A stretch of DNA of 64,000 nucleotides from Silvimonas terrae (GCF_014202765.1 NZ_JACHHN010000007.1:195953-259952); one strand, 5' to 3'. Positions 46,862 to 55,966 are shown, counted from the stretch's first letter. Program-made: numbers and translations. The notes: generated by a model from the letters alone, not told the origin.

Positions 46862-48388
46862 ATGTTTGATTTCAAAGGACTGGTAAGCGCTCTGTTTATC
46901 AATCGCTCTCTTGAGGGCGTACACGATTACAAGTCGGCCACGCTGATGATGGCCGAGTTGCCAGAGAGCGACATCCTGCAAGCGCAGATCGAGATCGTCA
47001 AAGCGCTGCGTCAGCTCAACACCAACGCGGACATCTCGTTCAAGGAACGGGCGCGGGCAGTGCCCTATCTGGATGAAAAGGCCCGGGTACTGCAACGCCA
47101 TCTCGTCAATATCTGCGAGGGCAGCATTCTGGACGACAAAGCCAGCCCGCAGCAGGTTTTGCCGACCATGCTGGCGTTCTGGCGCGAGATGGGCGACGCC
47201 TATCGCATCTGTATCAAGCAGGCACTGCAAACCAGCGCGCGTGGTCAGGAAAAAACCCTGCACCAGTTCAACCTGCGCGCCATGACCTACTACGGTGCCC
47301 ACGCCAAGTGGTGCTGGCTGCGCTATCTGGACGTAGAAGCCAACGCCTGGCGCAATCTGCACAAGCTGTATCTGTACGCCGAAGAAGGCGGTTACACCGA
47401 CGCCCCGCTGGCCGCCTGGGATGGCGCGCCCATGACCGATATTCGCGGCGAATATCTGCAAACCCAGATGCTCTCGCTCGCGGCACCAGACAAATTGCAA
47501 CCGCGCCAGATTGAAACCGTGGCGCACTGGCTGGCCCGTTGGAGCGGCCTGTTGCAGATTGAAAAACACATCCGTCCGCATCACCAATTGTTTGCGGTGA
47601 ACCTGGCTGGCTCTACGCTCCCCAAACGCCTGCGCCGCGATATGGTGGGCGATAACTGGCGCTACTGGGGCACAGAAGCGCTGGTGCGGCATATGGAAGA
47701 AGTGCGCGACCAGCTCAAACAAGGCGCCAACCCGCTGGCGCTGAGCTTGCCGCCGGACGCCGCCACGCCGGGCAATGTGGCGTTGCTGCAGCAAATGGTC
47801 AATCTGTGGTCGCAAGATGTACCCCAACCGATCCGCAAGCAGGAACGGCGGGTGGCAGAAAAGAAAATCAGCGTGGTACGCGGGCTGGATCATATCGCCG
47901 CGTTCCTGCGCGGACAGCGCCCGGAAGATGGTCTGCCGCTAGCCCGCTGGTCCGTGGAAAACGAAAGCGACGGTGGCCTTGCGCTGGTTTACCGCGCGGT
48001 GGATGACGACAAACTGCAAGTTGGCGAAGTGCTGTGTGTCGCCGGTTTCGGCAACAAGCCTTTCACCATTGGCGTGGTCCGCCGGCTGAACAAAACCCGC
48101 GAAGGTGACGTGCATGTGGGCGTGGAAGCCCTGACACAAACGCCCGTGGCGGTTGAACTCACGCCCCTGCCTGGCCAGCGCAGCCTGACCGCCATTTATG
48201 CGCCAGACAGCCTGAACCCGAACCATGGCCGCTTTATCATCGTGCCAGAAGCGCATTTTGCGGAAGAACGGGAGTTTCAGCTGGCGGCACAAGGCAAGGC
48301 CTGGCGCATCAAACTCACCCCGGCCATTGAGCAAAACAGCAACGCTGTGCTGACACGCTTTACCGTGCTGGAAAAAGTCGCGGTCTAG
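46862..48388 (+). CDS. PilZ-like domain protein, possible cyclic-di-GMP effector
   Basis: A 508-residue protein. The first 310 residues are helical and unrecognised. The last 200 are beta-rich. R325-K-Q-E-R329 followed 38 residues later by N367-E-S-D-G-G372 fits the RxxxR ... NxSxxG pair that binds cyclic di-GMP in PilZ domains. The fold assignment is an inference from these motifs. The start is taken as the ATG at 46862 (MFDFKGLVSAL). A TTG at 46760 would add 34 residues of unlikely character. The tRNA-Ser gene follows 47 bases after the stop. Confidence 0.7.
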   Translation: MFDFKGLVSALFINRSLEGVHDYKSATLMMAELPESDILQAQIEIVKALRQLNTNADISFKERARAVPYLDEKARVLQRHLVNICEGSILDDKASPQQVLPTMLAFWREMGDAYRICIKQALQTSARGQEKTLHQFNLRAMTYYGAHAKWCWLRYLDVEANAWRNLHKLYLYAEEGGYTDAPLAAWDGAPMTDIRGEYLQTQMLSLAAPDKLQPRQIETVAHWLARWSGLLQIEKHIRPHHQLFAVNLAGSTLPKRLRRDMVGDNWRYWGTEALVRHMEEVRDQLKQGANPLALSLPPDAATPGNVALLQQMVNLWSQDVPQPIRKQERRVAEKKISVVRGLDHIAAFLRGQRPEDGLPLARWSVENESDGGLALVYRAVDDDKLQVGEVLCVAGFGNKPFTIGVVRRLNKTREGDVHVGVEALTQTPVAVELTPLPGQRSLTAIYAPDSLNPNHGRFIIVPEAHFAEEREFQLAAQGKAWRIKLTPAIEQNSNAVLTRFTVLEKVAV

Positions 48389-48435
48389 CCCCTACCCGGC
48401 AGGCCCGATTACCGCTAGAATACGCCCCTCAAACC

Positions 48436-48525
48436 GGAGGTCTGGGTGAGTGGTTTAAACCAGCAGTCTTGAAAACTGCCGAGGATGTGAGTCCTCCGTG
48501 AGTTCGAATCTCACGGCCTCCGCCA
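48436..48525 (+). tRNA. tRNA-Ser (anticodon UGA)
   Basis: A 90-base tRNA with CCA encoded. The acceptor arms GGAGGTC and GGCCTCC pair, the anticodon stem GCAGT/ACTGC encloses CTTGAAA (anticodon TGA), the long variable arm is GAGGATGTGAGTCCTC, and the T arm is GTGAG-TTCGAAT-CTCAC. It reads UCN serine codons. A TAGAAT -10-like box ends 14 bases upstream. Confidence 0.96.
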
Positions 48526-48534
48526 GATACAAAC

Positions 48535-48570
48535 AAAAAACCCGCATAGCGATGAGCTTGCGGGTTTTTT
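48535..48570 (+). terminator. Terminator of tRNA-Ser
   Basis: AAAAAACCCGCA and TGCGGGTTTTTT form a 12-base-pair stem with a 12-base loop, 9 bases after the tRNA. Confidence 0.9.
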
Positions 48571-49136
48571 GTTTTTGCACGGGTGCTTGAGCGGTGGGCA
48601 AGCGCACGTGGTGGTTCAATTGAAGATCCAGCCAGGCCTGTTCAGCGCAGGCGCGGGCCTGACTGAGTGCCCAGGGTCAGGCGGGCGACGTCCTGCACGC
48701 GGCGGCCTACGGCCTTTGGTTTTTCCCGCCGCTATTTCTGCTTGTGTCTGGTCAGTCAGCAGCGCGGATGGCGTGGAGCAGAAATCCGGCCGGGTGTAAG
48801 CCACTCTCTGTCTGCTCCCACCTGGCAGTGGCGGTCCGCCTGATCAGGCAGACGTTCCGACAAACGGCCACTGCGACCAGTTTATTGCCCTCCCGAACAT
48901 TCGTAACGCCCCCAAACCCCGCGAAATCACACGTCCAGGTGGGATATCAGTACATTAGCATTTTATAAATTTACACTAGACGCACGGATGCATTAATTTA
49001 CAAGTAAGCATTGTATAATCATGATGAATTAAATGAGGAAGCGATCCAGCGGCATCTGGAATGCCTCCCGTAACCTGTGACCGGCTCTTTGAAAATGGCC
49101 GGCATTTCAGTTTGTTAGGGAAATTGAGGAAATATC
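48571..49136. other. Gene-free leader of the PEP-CTERM gene
   Basis: About 566 bases. The left half is GC-rich with short unconvincing frames on both strands. The right half turns AT-rich, with a perfect TATAAT at 49014-49019 but no good -35 match at the right distance. The last 110 bases form a leader of moderate length. A dedicated regulator is possible. Confidence 0.4.
49014..49019 (+). promoter_or_regulatory. Candidate -10 box of the PEP-CTERM gene
   Basis: TATAAT matches the consensus exactly inside an AT-rich stretch 118 bases upstream of the start. The weak -35 leaves it uncertain. Confidence 0.35.
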
Positions 49137-49973
49137 ATGATACATAAGCACTTCGCGATCGCGGCTGCCACCACGATCATGTTATCGGCCGCCGCACATG
49201 CTACGGTGACCACTCTGCCAGACTCTGCCCTCACGCCGTCCACGTCTTACTACACCGACAACCTGGGCTCGCTGGCCATGACCCCCAATGATGACGGCTC
49301 CAGCAGCCTGATCAATCTGGGCTTCAACTTCACCCTGTACGGCACGACCTACAACAGCCTGTACATCAACAATAACGGCAATGTCACCTTTCTGAATGCC
49401 CTGGGGGCCTACACGCCGACCGGGCCAACAGGGGTGAATGTACCGATTATTTCGCCTTACTTTGCTGACGTGGATACCCGCGGTACAGGTACCGTCTCTT
49501 ACCGTGATGATGGTAGTGCGCTCTATGTGACCTGGGATCAGGTGGGCTACTACGGCGTCCATACCGACAAACTGGATAGCTTCCAGTTGGTCTTGCGTGC
49601 CGACGGCTCGGTGATCCCGGCCGGTCAGGGCCAGATTGGCTTTTTCTACAAGCAAATGGGTTGGACCACGGGTGACGCCAGTGGTGGTTCCGGCGGCTTC
49701 GGCGGTGCCCCAGCGGCGGTGGGTTTTGGTAACGGCGCTGGCGATGCGCAGGTGTTGTTCTCTTCCCAGGCCAGCAACATCAACCAGATCGTGAACAATA
49801 GCCACATCTGGTTCAACATCAGCAACGGTGGCGGCGTCGTTGTGGTGCCGTCAGTACCGGAACCAGAAACCTGGGCGTTGATGGGCATGGGCGTGGTGGG
49901 CCTGATTGGTGCGGCTGCACGCAGACGCCGTGCCGGCAAGCCGGCAGCGCCGGATCAGTTGGCCGCAGCCTAA
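49137..49973 (+). CDS. NIDO-domain protein with a PEP-CTERM sorting signal
   Basis: A 278-residue exported protein. The signal peptide covers about residues 1-22 (ending AAAHA). The middle resembles a nidogen-like NIDO domain: YINNNGNVTF, PIISPYFADVDTRG, LYVTWDQVGYYG and GFFYKQMGW. The C-terminus has VPEPETWALMGMG, a hydrophobic helix and RRRR, the signature recognised by exosortase EpsH. A 13-residue tail after the arginines is longer than usual. PEP-CTERM proteins are linked to exopolysaccharide and biofilm loci. No exosortase is in the window. Confidence 0.85.
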   Translation: MIHKHFAIAAATTIMLSAAAHATVTTLPDSALTPSTSYYTDNLGSLAMTPNDDGSSSLINLGFNFTLYGTTYNSLYINNNGNVTFLNALGAYTPTGPTGVNVPIISPYFADVDTRGTGTVSYRDDGSALYVTWDQVGYYGVHTDKLDSFQLVLRADGSVIPAGQGQIGFFYKQMGWTTGDASGGSGGFGGAPAAVGFGNGAGDAQVLFSSQASNINQIVNNSHIWFNISNGGGVVVVPSVPEPETWALMGMGVVGLIGAAARRRRAGKPAAPDQLAAA

Positions 49974-50003
49974 GGCAAACTGAACGCCTTTGCATTGCAA
50001 AAC

Positions 50004-50031
50004 AAAGCCGCCCTTCTGGGGCGGCTTTTTT
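50004..50031. terminator. Terminator between convergent genes
   Basis: GCCGCCC and GGGCGGC form a stem followed by TTTTTT, 30 bases after the PEP-CTERM gene and just before the end of the convergent EamA gene. Confidence 0.82.
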
Positions 50032-50044
50032 GTGTGCAATCCAT

Positions 50045-50938
50045 TTACGGCTGGACAGGCGCAGTCACTTTTTTGGGCGCAAATTTGAGTTCGCTCACCA
50101 GCACACCGGCCACAATCAGGGCGCCACCCAGTATCGCCAGGGCCGGCAGGCGATCGCCGGCAATCCGGCCCACCACACCACCCCAGACCGGCTCACCGGC
50201 GTAGATCACGGTGGCACGCGTGGGCGATACGGTTTTCTGGGCCCAGTTCATGGTGAACTGAATCACCATGCTCATCACGCCCATCACCAGCACGGGCAAG
50301 GCCCAGTACCAGGAGAACGCCGGGATGGCTTCCCCGGCAATGGGCATGCTCAACAGCGCCAGCCCGCCAGCAACCAGAAGCTGCACCACCGTCACGCGGC
50401 GGCTATCCACGCGACCGGCAAAACGGCCAATGAGCAGAATTTCGCCAGCCACCGCCACCGCGCAAAGCAGGGTGGCGATTTCACCGGGGCCGAAACTGAG
50501 CGAACCAGCTTGCGGGCCGGACAGGCAGATCAGACCGGTAAAGGCAAGAAAGATGCCAAGCCAGCTCATCAGATGGGGCGGCCGCCCCATCACCAGCCAT
50601 TGCACCAGCGGCACCATCGGCACGTAAAGCGCGGTGATAAATGCGGACTGGCTACCGGTAATGGTTTGCAAACCGTAGGTTTGCAGGCCGTATCCCAAAA
50701 AGATGGAGACCCCAATCAAAAAGCCTGCCCAGAGTTCGCGCCGGGTCAGCCCGCGCAAATGCCCACGGCATAAGGCCAGACTCAGCAACCCCGCCCAGCT
50801 AAAACGCAGGCCGACAAAGAACAGTGGCCCGGCGTGCTGCATGGCCAGATGAACCACAAAAAAGGTACCACCCCAGAAGACGGTGACCAGAATCAGCGCC
50901 AGTTCCTGGCGGCTGGGTAAAAGACTGAATGATTTCAT
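50045..50938 (-). CDS. EamA/DMT family transporter
   Basis: A 297-residue inner-membrane protein with ten predicted membrane segments in two EamA repeats. The first opens with LILVTVFWGGTFFVVHLAM. The second includes YAGEPVWGGVVGRIAGDRL near residue 250. Family members export amino acids or other small metabolites, and the substrate is unknown. The ATG at 50938 (MKSFSLLP) is the likely start. An ATG at 50971 would add 11 residues. Confidence 0.88.
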   Translation of the reverse strand: MKSFSLLPSRQELALILVTVFWGGTFFVVHLAMQHAGPLFFVGLRFSWAGLLSLALCRGHLRGLTRRELWAGFLIGVSIFLGYGLQTYGLQTITGSQSAFITALYVPMVPLVQWLVMGRPPHLMSWLGIFLAFTGLICLSGPQAGSLSFGPGEIATLLCAVAVAGEILLIGRFAGRVDSRRVTVVQLLVAGGLALLSMPIAGEAIPAFSWYWALPVLVMGVMSMVIQFTMNWAQKTVSPTRATVIYAGEPVWGGVVGRIAGDRLPALAILGGALIVAGVLVSELKFAPKKVTAPVQP

Positions 50939-51046
50939 GGAGATAACGCGGCTGACGGTCTGCCCGACCATGCAGGACGATACGGGCTTTGTTTGATATG
51001 TGGCAATGCGTGTTTACCGTAACACGCGGCGACCATAAAAACAAAA

Positions 51047-51065
51047 AGGGAGCATGGTGCTCCCT
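51047..51065 (-). terminator. Terminator of the TonB receptor gene
   Basis: AGGGAGCA and TGCTCCCT form a hairpin followed on the minus strand by TTTTTGTTTTT, 26 bases after the receptor stop. Confidence 0.85.
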
Positions 51066-51090
51066 CTTCTGTCGGTGCTCCGCAAAACGC

Positions 51091-53211
51091 TCAGAAACTG
51101 ACCGCGGCGTTCAAGCTGACCGTGCGGGGATCGCCCGCTTTGACGTAGTTGGCGTACTGGAACTCCCAGTATTCTCGGTTGGCCAGGTTGTCGATACCGG
51201 CCCGCAAGGTGTAGTCGTAAGCGCCCGCACGCAGGTTGTACACCGCGCCCAGATTGAACACCGCGTAGCCGGCTGCATTCAGGCTGCCGGTCGGGGTAAT
51301 CATGGTATTGCCGGTGTATTTGCCATCCAGACCAATCTTCAGACCTGCCACGCCAGCCACCTTGTATTGCACTTGGCCGGCTGCAATCCATTCCGGGGCA
51401 CCGGCCACGCGGTTGCCGCGATTGCTGCTGCCTTCGCCGTACCAGGTTTTCAGGCCCATCAGGCTACCCCCGACTTCCCATTGCGGGTTAACGCGCCAGG
51501 TGCCGGCCAGTTCTACACCCTGGAACACCGACATACCGTCTTGCACGTAGACGTTGTCGGCATTGCCGTATTCGGCCCCGCGTTCAATGCGGAACAAGGC
51601 GGCAGTGGTGCTGAATACGCTGGAGTCATGTTTGAAGCCCAGTTCGTACTGCTTGCTGCTCAATGGCTTGAGCATTGCGCCCGCGTTGGCGTAGGTGCTG
51701 CCAACCGTCGAGCCTTGCTCCAGCGATTCCACATAGCTGGCATAGGCCGTTGTGGCCGGATCAAACTTGTACATCAGCGCGACGGTCGGGCTGGTCACGC
51801 CGTTCTTGTCATAAGACGCGGTACTGGCCCCGCTGGCGCTGAATGAGTTCTGCTCGTAGTTGGTATAACGCAGGCCAGCCAGGACAGACCAATGCTCGCC
51901 AAAGCCAAGCGTATCGCTGGCGAACAGGGCTTTCTGGGTGATGTCGCTGTCGTGGTAGGTCTTCAGCCCGGCCAGATCGCCCATGCTATTGCTGTTGGCG
52001 GCGTAGATATTGCCTGTGCCCAGCAAACCATAGAACGCATTGGCGCCATAGTAATTGGCTTGCTGCTGCCAGGAGGCGCCGGCCGTGATCTGATGACTGA
52101 TCGCGCCGGTCTGTGCCTTGCCCTCTGCCATGGCATCCCAGTAGTTGAAGCGGTTGGCTTCCTTGCCAATCCAGCGGTAGTCGCTGTAGCTGCCCGAAGC
52201 GTCATTCAGGTACAGCGTACTTTCGTTGCGATCCCGAGTGGATTCGCTGTAGCTGTAACGGGTAGAGAGACGCCAGTCCGGAGTGAGCTGATATTGCACG
52301 CCTGCGGTATACAGTTGCAGACCGGTGTACAGATGCTGGCCGTCACTATTGAGATTGCTGGTGTCGCCTGGCACCGTGCCCGGCATGCCACTACCCTGGT
52401 AGGTGGCAAAACTCAGCGAGGCCGGCTGGTTATCCGAGCGCCGTTGCTGGTTCAACATATTGAACCAGGTCGACAAGCGATCGGTCAGCTGGGCATCCAG
52501 CGCTACCGAGACCGAGTTGCGGTTGGTGTGGCCGCCGGTGACGGTATCGCCGCCTTCATGCGTGTAATTGACGCGGGCACCAAACATATTGCCCTCGCCA
52601 AAACGCTGGCCAATATCGGCGTGTTCGGTCAGTACGCTGTCATTGGTGTAACCGATATCAATACTACGCACAGGCGTGCCTTCCGCCTTTTTGGTCACGT
52701 AATTGACCACGCCACCAGGCGCGCCGAAACCATACATAAAACCCGACAGTCCCTTGAGCAGTTCGACATGGTCAAACTGTTCGTAAGGCAGGTTTACGCC
52801 GTAGCCAATGAACGGCAGACCGTCGATCTTGTAGCCGTTCTGCCAGTCCAGTTGCAGCCCGCGCACGGTCAGGTAACTGGCCCAGGCGCTGTTGGCGTCG
52901 CTGTTGTCCGAGACAGAGGCATCCGCCGCAAAGATATCGCCCAGCTTGCGGACCTGCCGATCTGCCATGTCCTGACCGCTGACCACGGTTTGCGAGAACG
53001 GGGTGTCGATGACCTTGCGCGAACCCAGCGCACCGCTGCTTGAGGGAGTGGCCAGTTCACTCTGTTGCTGCGTTGCGGTGACGTTGACTTCCGGCAAGGC
53101 AGTAGCGTCATCGGCAAACGCGGGTGCCGCGAAACTCAGCAAAACGGCGGTTGAAAAAGGGCAAACAAGGCTGGCGCAGGGCGTTCTGGCCCAGCGAGGA
53201 CGAGATTTCAT
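51091..53211 (-). CDS. TonB-dependent siderophore receptor
   Basis: A 706-residue outer-membrane receptor. A signal peptide (about 1-33, ending APAFA) precedes a TonB-box-like segment (LPEVNVTATQ), the plug domain (FSQTVVSGQDMADRQVRKLG, LTVRGLQLDWQNGYKIDG, VELLKGLSGFMYGFGAPGGV) and a 22-strand beta-barrel ending with phenylalanine (LNAAVSF). It takes up a ferric siderophore with energy from TonB-ExbBD, none of which is here. A Fur-box-like site lies 45 bases upstream. The start at 53211 is preferred to 53250, which adds residues before the signal peptide. Confidence 0.93.
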   Translation of the reverse strand: MKSRPRWARTPCASLVCPFSTAVLLSFAAPAFADDATALPEVNVTATQQQSELATPSSSGALGSRKVIDTPFSQTVVSGQDMADRQVRKLGDIFAADASVSDNSDANSAWASYLTVRGLQLDWQNGYKIDGLPFIGYGVNLPYEQFDHVELLKGLSGFMYGFGAPGGVVNYVTKKAEGTPVRSIDIGYTNDSVLTEHADIGQRFGEGNMFGARVNYTHEGGDTVTGGHTNRNSVSVALDAQLTDRLSTWFNMLNQQRRSDNQPASLSFATYQGSGMPGTVPGDTSNLNSDGQHLYTGLQLYTAGVQYQLTPDWRLSTRYSYSESTRDRNESTLYLNDASGSYSDYRWIGKEANRFNYWDAMAEGKAQTGAISHQITAGASWQQQANYYGANAFYGLLGTGNIYAANSNSMGDLAGLKTYHDSDITQKALFASDTLGFGEHWSVLAGLRYTNYEQNSFSASGASTASYDKNGVTSPTVALMYKFDPATTAYASYVESLEQGSTVGSTYANAGAMLKPLSSKQYELGFKHDSSVFSTTAALFRIERGAEYGNADNVYVQDGMSVFQGVELAGTWRVNPQWEVGGSLMGLKTWYGEGSSNRGNRVAGAPEWIAAGQVQYKVAGVAGLKIGLDGKYTGNTMITPTGSLNAAGYAVFNLGAVYNLRAGAYDYTLRAGIDNLANREYWEFQYANYVKAGDPRTVSLNAAVSF

Positions 53212-53255
53212 GGCGGGTTTCTTGGTCTGTGCGATTAATAAATTGCGCACATGGT

Positions 53256-53275
53256 AATGCGAATTATTCTCAATA
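53256..53275 (-). promoter_or_regulatory. Fur-box-like site upstream of the TonB receptor
   Basis: AATGCGAATTATTCTCAATA resembles the AATGCGAATNATTCTCATT form of Fur sites. It sits in an AT-rich stretch directly before the receptor gene, as expected for iron repression. Confidence 0.65.
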
Positions 53276-53346
53276 TCAATTTTTTAATATATCAGGGTTG
53301 ATACAAATGGGGGGATCACACTGTGGAACACCTGCGCCAGACCGCT

Positions 53347-53375
53347 GTAGCCCGCGCAGCGAGAATCCGGGCTAA
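53347..53375. repeat. TAGCCCG inverted repeat
   Basis: TAGCCCG and CGGGCTA flank CGCAGCGAGAATC, another member of the family described at 32308. Confidence 0.65.
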
Positions 53376-53468
53376 CCATGCAGCCAGGCAGGCCCCGGCA
53401 ACCATCGCCACCCTGGGGCGTCATCCGGGCGATGTGATATGGCCGGCGGGGTGGGTACCGAAACCCAT

Positions 53469-54770
53469 TCAGCGAGCGTGGGAGCCGTGCTCCTGGCGGG
53501 CGTGTTCTGCTTCGTTGTACAGCACCACCTGATTACGCCCGTTACGCTTGGCCTGATAGAGCGCCAGGTCCGCGTTTTCCATCAATTGCTGGGTGGTCAA
53601 CCCCGGCGTCAGGGTAGAAACGCCCGCGCTGAACGAGGCGTGGAACGTGCTGTTGTTGCCGTTCTGCGGGAACGCGCAAAACTGCAAGCGCACGGCGTCG
53701 ATAAACCGGGAAGCGAGCACGGGCGCAATGCCCGGCAGCGCAACGCCGAATTCCTCTCCGCCGTAACGGCCAATCAGCGCCTGCCCTGGCGCAGTGTGCC
53801 GCAAGATACGCGCCAGACTCTGGATCACATAATCGCCCGTCAGGTGACCGTATTCATCATTGACCGACTTGAAGTGGTCAATATCGATCATGGCAAAGGT
53901 CAGGTGATCGCCATTGCGCGCGCAAGTCTGGATAGACTGATCCAGATGTTCCACCAGCGTGGTGTGGTTGAGCAGCAAGGTCAGGCTGTCCCGCGTCATC
54001 CATTGGCGCAGACGGCGATAACGTTCACAGGTGATGGTGACTGCCGCAACCAGATCTTCCGGCGGCGTGTCTTTGACGAGGAAATCATCGCCACCCATGC
54101 TGCGCGCCACCAACTGCTTGTTGCGGCTGACTTCGGTCGAGAAAAAGATGATGGGAATGCCATCAAAACGCGGCTGCTGGCGAATGATATGCGCCATCTC
54201 GTTGCCCGAGCACTCTGGCATATAGACATCCAGAATGACGATTTCCGGGCGATGCCGATCCATCATCAGCAAGACATCCAGCGGGCTGCGGGTTTTGAAG
54301 ACTTCCATGCCGGCGCCATGCAGCACTTTGTGCAGCCAGTGCAGCATGGCTTCAGAGTCATCAACCACCAGTACCCGGAACGGCTCTGGCCGGCGTTGAT
54401 CCAGCAGTTCATCCAGCCGCGCCACCAGCTTTTGCAGCGGCAGCGGCCGCGCAACAAAATCGGTAATACCCAGGCGCAACAAGGCAATCTGGCGTGAAAC
54501 CGATTCCCCGGTGGACGACAAAAACAGCGGGCCCTTGCTCAGGCGTTTGATGAGGGGAACATGAAACTCCAGATCCAGCCCTTCGGTCTGAGCGTCCAGG
54601 ATGACCGCAAACGGCGGCTTGCCATGCATGGCGGCCAACAAGGCCGTGGCATGATCAAACACGGTGGTCTCGAAACCGAAAACCACCAGTTGTTTATCCA
54701 GCGGGGCAAGGTCAGACTCCCGCCCCGTCAGCAGGTAAACAGCGGTAGAAGGAGATGTTTCTGTATGCAA
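53469..54770 (-). CDS. Tandem-receiver diguanylate cyclase (REC-REC-GGDEF)
   Basis: A 433-residue cytoplasmic response regulator. The first receiver (about 8-125) has a possible phospho-acceptor in VILDAQTEG. The second (about 130-250) has VLVVDDSEAML and ILDVYMPE. The GGDEF domain (about 265-420) keeps RYGGEEFGVAL, so it should make cyclic di-GMP. The residues before it (PGQALIG) lack the RxxD inhibitory site. The start seems to be TTG at 54770, with GGAG 7 bases upstream. No in-frame ATG lies near the N-terminus. Its kinase is not adjacent. Confidence 0.9.
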   Translation of the reverse strand: MHTETSPSTAVYLLTGRESDLAPLDKQLVVFGFETTVFDHATALLAAMHGKPPFAVILDAQTEGLDLEFHVPLIKRLSKGPLFLSSTGESVSRQIALLRLGITDFVARPLPLQKLVARLDELLDQRRPEPFRVLVVDDSEAMLHWLHKVLHGAGMEVFKTRSPLDVLLMMDRHRPEIVILDVYMPECSGNEMAHIIRQQPRFDGIPIIFFSTEVSRNKQLVARSMGGDDFLVKDTPPEDLVAAVTITCERYRRLRQWMTRDSLTLLLNHTTLVEHLDQSIQTCARNGDHLTFAMIDIDHFKSVNDEYGHLTGDYVIQSLARILRHTAPGQALIGRYGGEEFGVALPGIAPVLASRFIDAVRLQFCAFPQNGNNSTFHASFSAGVSTLTPGLTTQQLMENADLALYQAKRNGRNQVVLYNEAEHARQEHGSHAR

Positions 54771-54980
54771 GCCTGGGCTCCGCCGCGCCGGACTGGGTAA
54801 GCACGAACGCGGGCTGTGTTGAAGTATGAACTTAGCATAGGCTAGGCTCCCGGTTCTGGTATATCACGCCGGGCGTCGTATTAAAACATCGTGACAGCCT
54901 GGTTACACGGGTAATCGGGCCTGCCTTGTCAGAGGGCGTTGACGCGCCACTCCTGCTGCCGCACAAAAAGAAATATCAAT

Positions 54981-54996
54981 AAGAATTAATATTCTT
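54981..54996. promoter_or_regulatory. AT-rich inverted repeat upstream of the desaturase
   Basis: AAGAAT-TAAT-ATTCTT, a perfect 6-base inverted repeat about 55 bases before the desaturase start, in a very AT-rich stretch. It could be an operator or promoter element. Confidence 0.35.
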
Positions 54997-55048
54997 TTAT
55001 GAAATAAAAACAACACCCTATAGTCGTGCAAGTCAACCCGTCACAGGC

Positions 55049-55966
55049 ATGGTTATGCCCGCAAGAGCCCGTTATCTTCTGGCCGAATGGCCCACCTGGC
55101 TGCTGCTTATCCTGATCTACAGCAGTTGGCTGGCACTGGCGCTGTGGGCACGTACCCTCAATCCGTGGTTCTGGCATGGCGCCATGACGCTGGTCGTGAC
55201 CTGGTACATGAGCTTGCAACATGAGTTGCTGCACGGTCACCCTACCCGCTCGGCACGGGTCAATCGCTGGCTGGGTCTGGCGCCATTGGCGGTGTGGTAT
55301 CCCTATGATTTATACCGGCACACCCACCTGGCGCATCACCGTGAAGACCACCTGACCTATCCGGGGATCGATCCGGAAAGCAACTATCTGGCCCCCGCCG
55401 TGTTTGATCGCTTGCCATGGCTACTGCAGCCAGCGCAAAGGGCCAGCCGCACGGCGCCCGGTCGTATTGTGATAGGGCCTTTGCTGTCGGTTGTGGCATT
55501 GGCCCGCCAGGCGGTGGCGGCATTGTGGCGCGGACCGGCCAGACTGAGGCGGCTCTGGGCCTGGCACGGCCTGTCCGTGCTGGCCTTGTTGCTGTGGCTG
55601 GACCTCGCCTGCGGGATATCCGCCTGGCGCTATCTGCTGGGCGTGGCATGGCCTGCATTAGGGCTGGCCATGTTGCGCTCGCTCTATGAACATCGCCCCG
55701 CTGCAGTGCCGGCGCACAGGGTGGTGATCAATGAAGCGGGCTGGTTCTGGCGGCTTTTGTATCTGAACAACAATTATCATGCGGTCCACCATGCCCACCC
55801 TGCGTTGCCGTGGTATCGCCTCGCCACCGTCTACCACGAGGATCGGGCCGGTTATCTATTTCGTAATGGCGGTTTTCTGATACCAGGCTACGGTTATTTG
55901 CTGCGCCGCCATGCCCTGACGCCTGTCGACCCTCCGGTTTACCCCGCGCTACGTGTGGGCGTATAA
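55049..55966 (+). CDS. Fatty acid desaturase family membrane protein
   Basis: A 305-residue integral membrane protein with the three histidine clusters that bind the di-iron centre: HELLHGH near residue 58, HTHLAHH near 92 and NNNYHAVHHAHP near 245. Family members introduce double bonds into acyl chains or act on related lipids such as carotenoids. The substrate is not clear. Either ATG, at 55049 or 55055, may start it. AGG is better spaced for the second. It precedes the osmF operon but is separated by 92 bases. Confidence 0.88.
   Translation: MVMPARARYLLAEWPTWLLLILIYSSWLALALWARTLNPWFWHGAMTLVVTWYMSLQHELLHGHPTRSARVNRWLGLAPLAVWYPYDLYRHTHLAHHREDHLTYPGIDPESNYLAPAVFDRLPWLLQPAQRASRTAPGRIVIGPLLSVVALARQAVAALWRGPARLRRLWAWHGLSVLALLLWLDLACGISAWRYLLGVAWPALGLAMLRSLYEHRPAAVPAHRVVINEAGWFWRLLYLNNNYHAVHHAHPALPWYRLATVYHEDRAGYLFRNGGFLIPGYGYLLRRHALTPVDPPVYPALRVGV

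Noticed and set aside
48569..48799. 76-residue plus-strand frame and 62-residue minus-strand frame
   Set aside because: Short, without ribosome-binding sites, starting in a terminator hairpin. No protein character.
51892..53043. 383-residue plus-strand reading frame
   Set aside because: Antisense of the TonB-dependent receptor.
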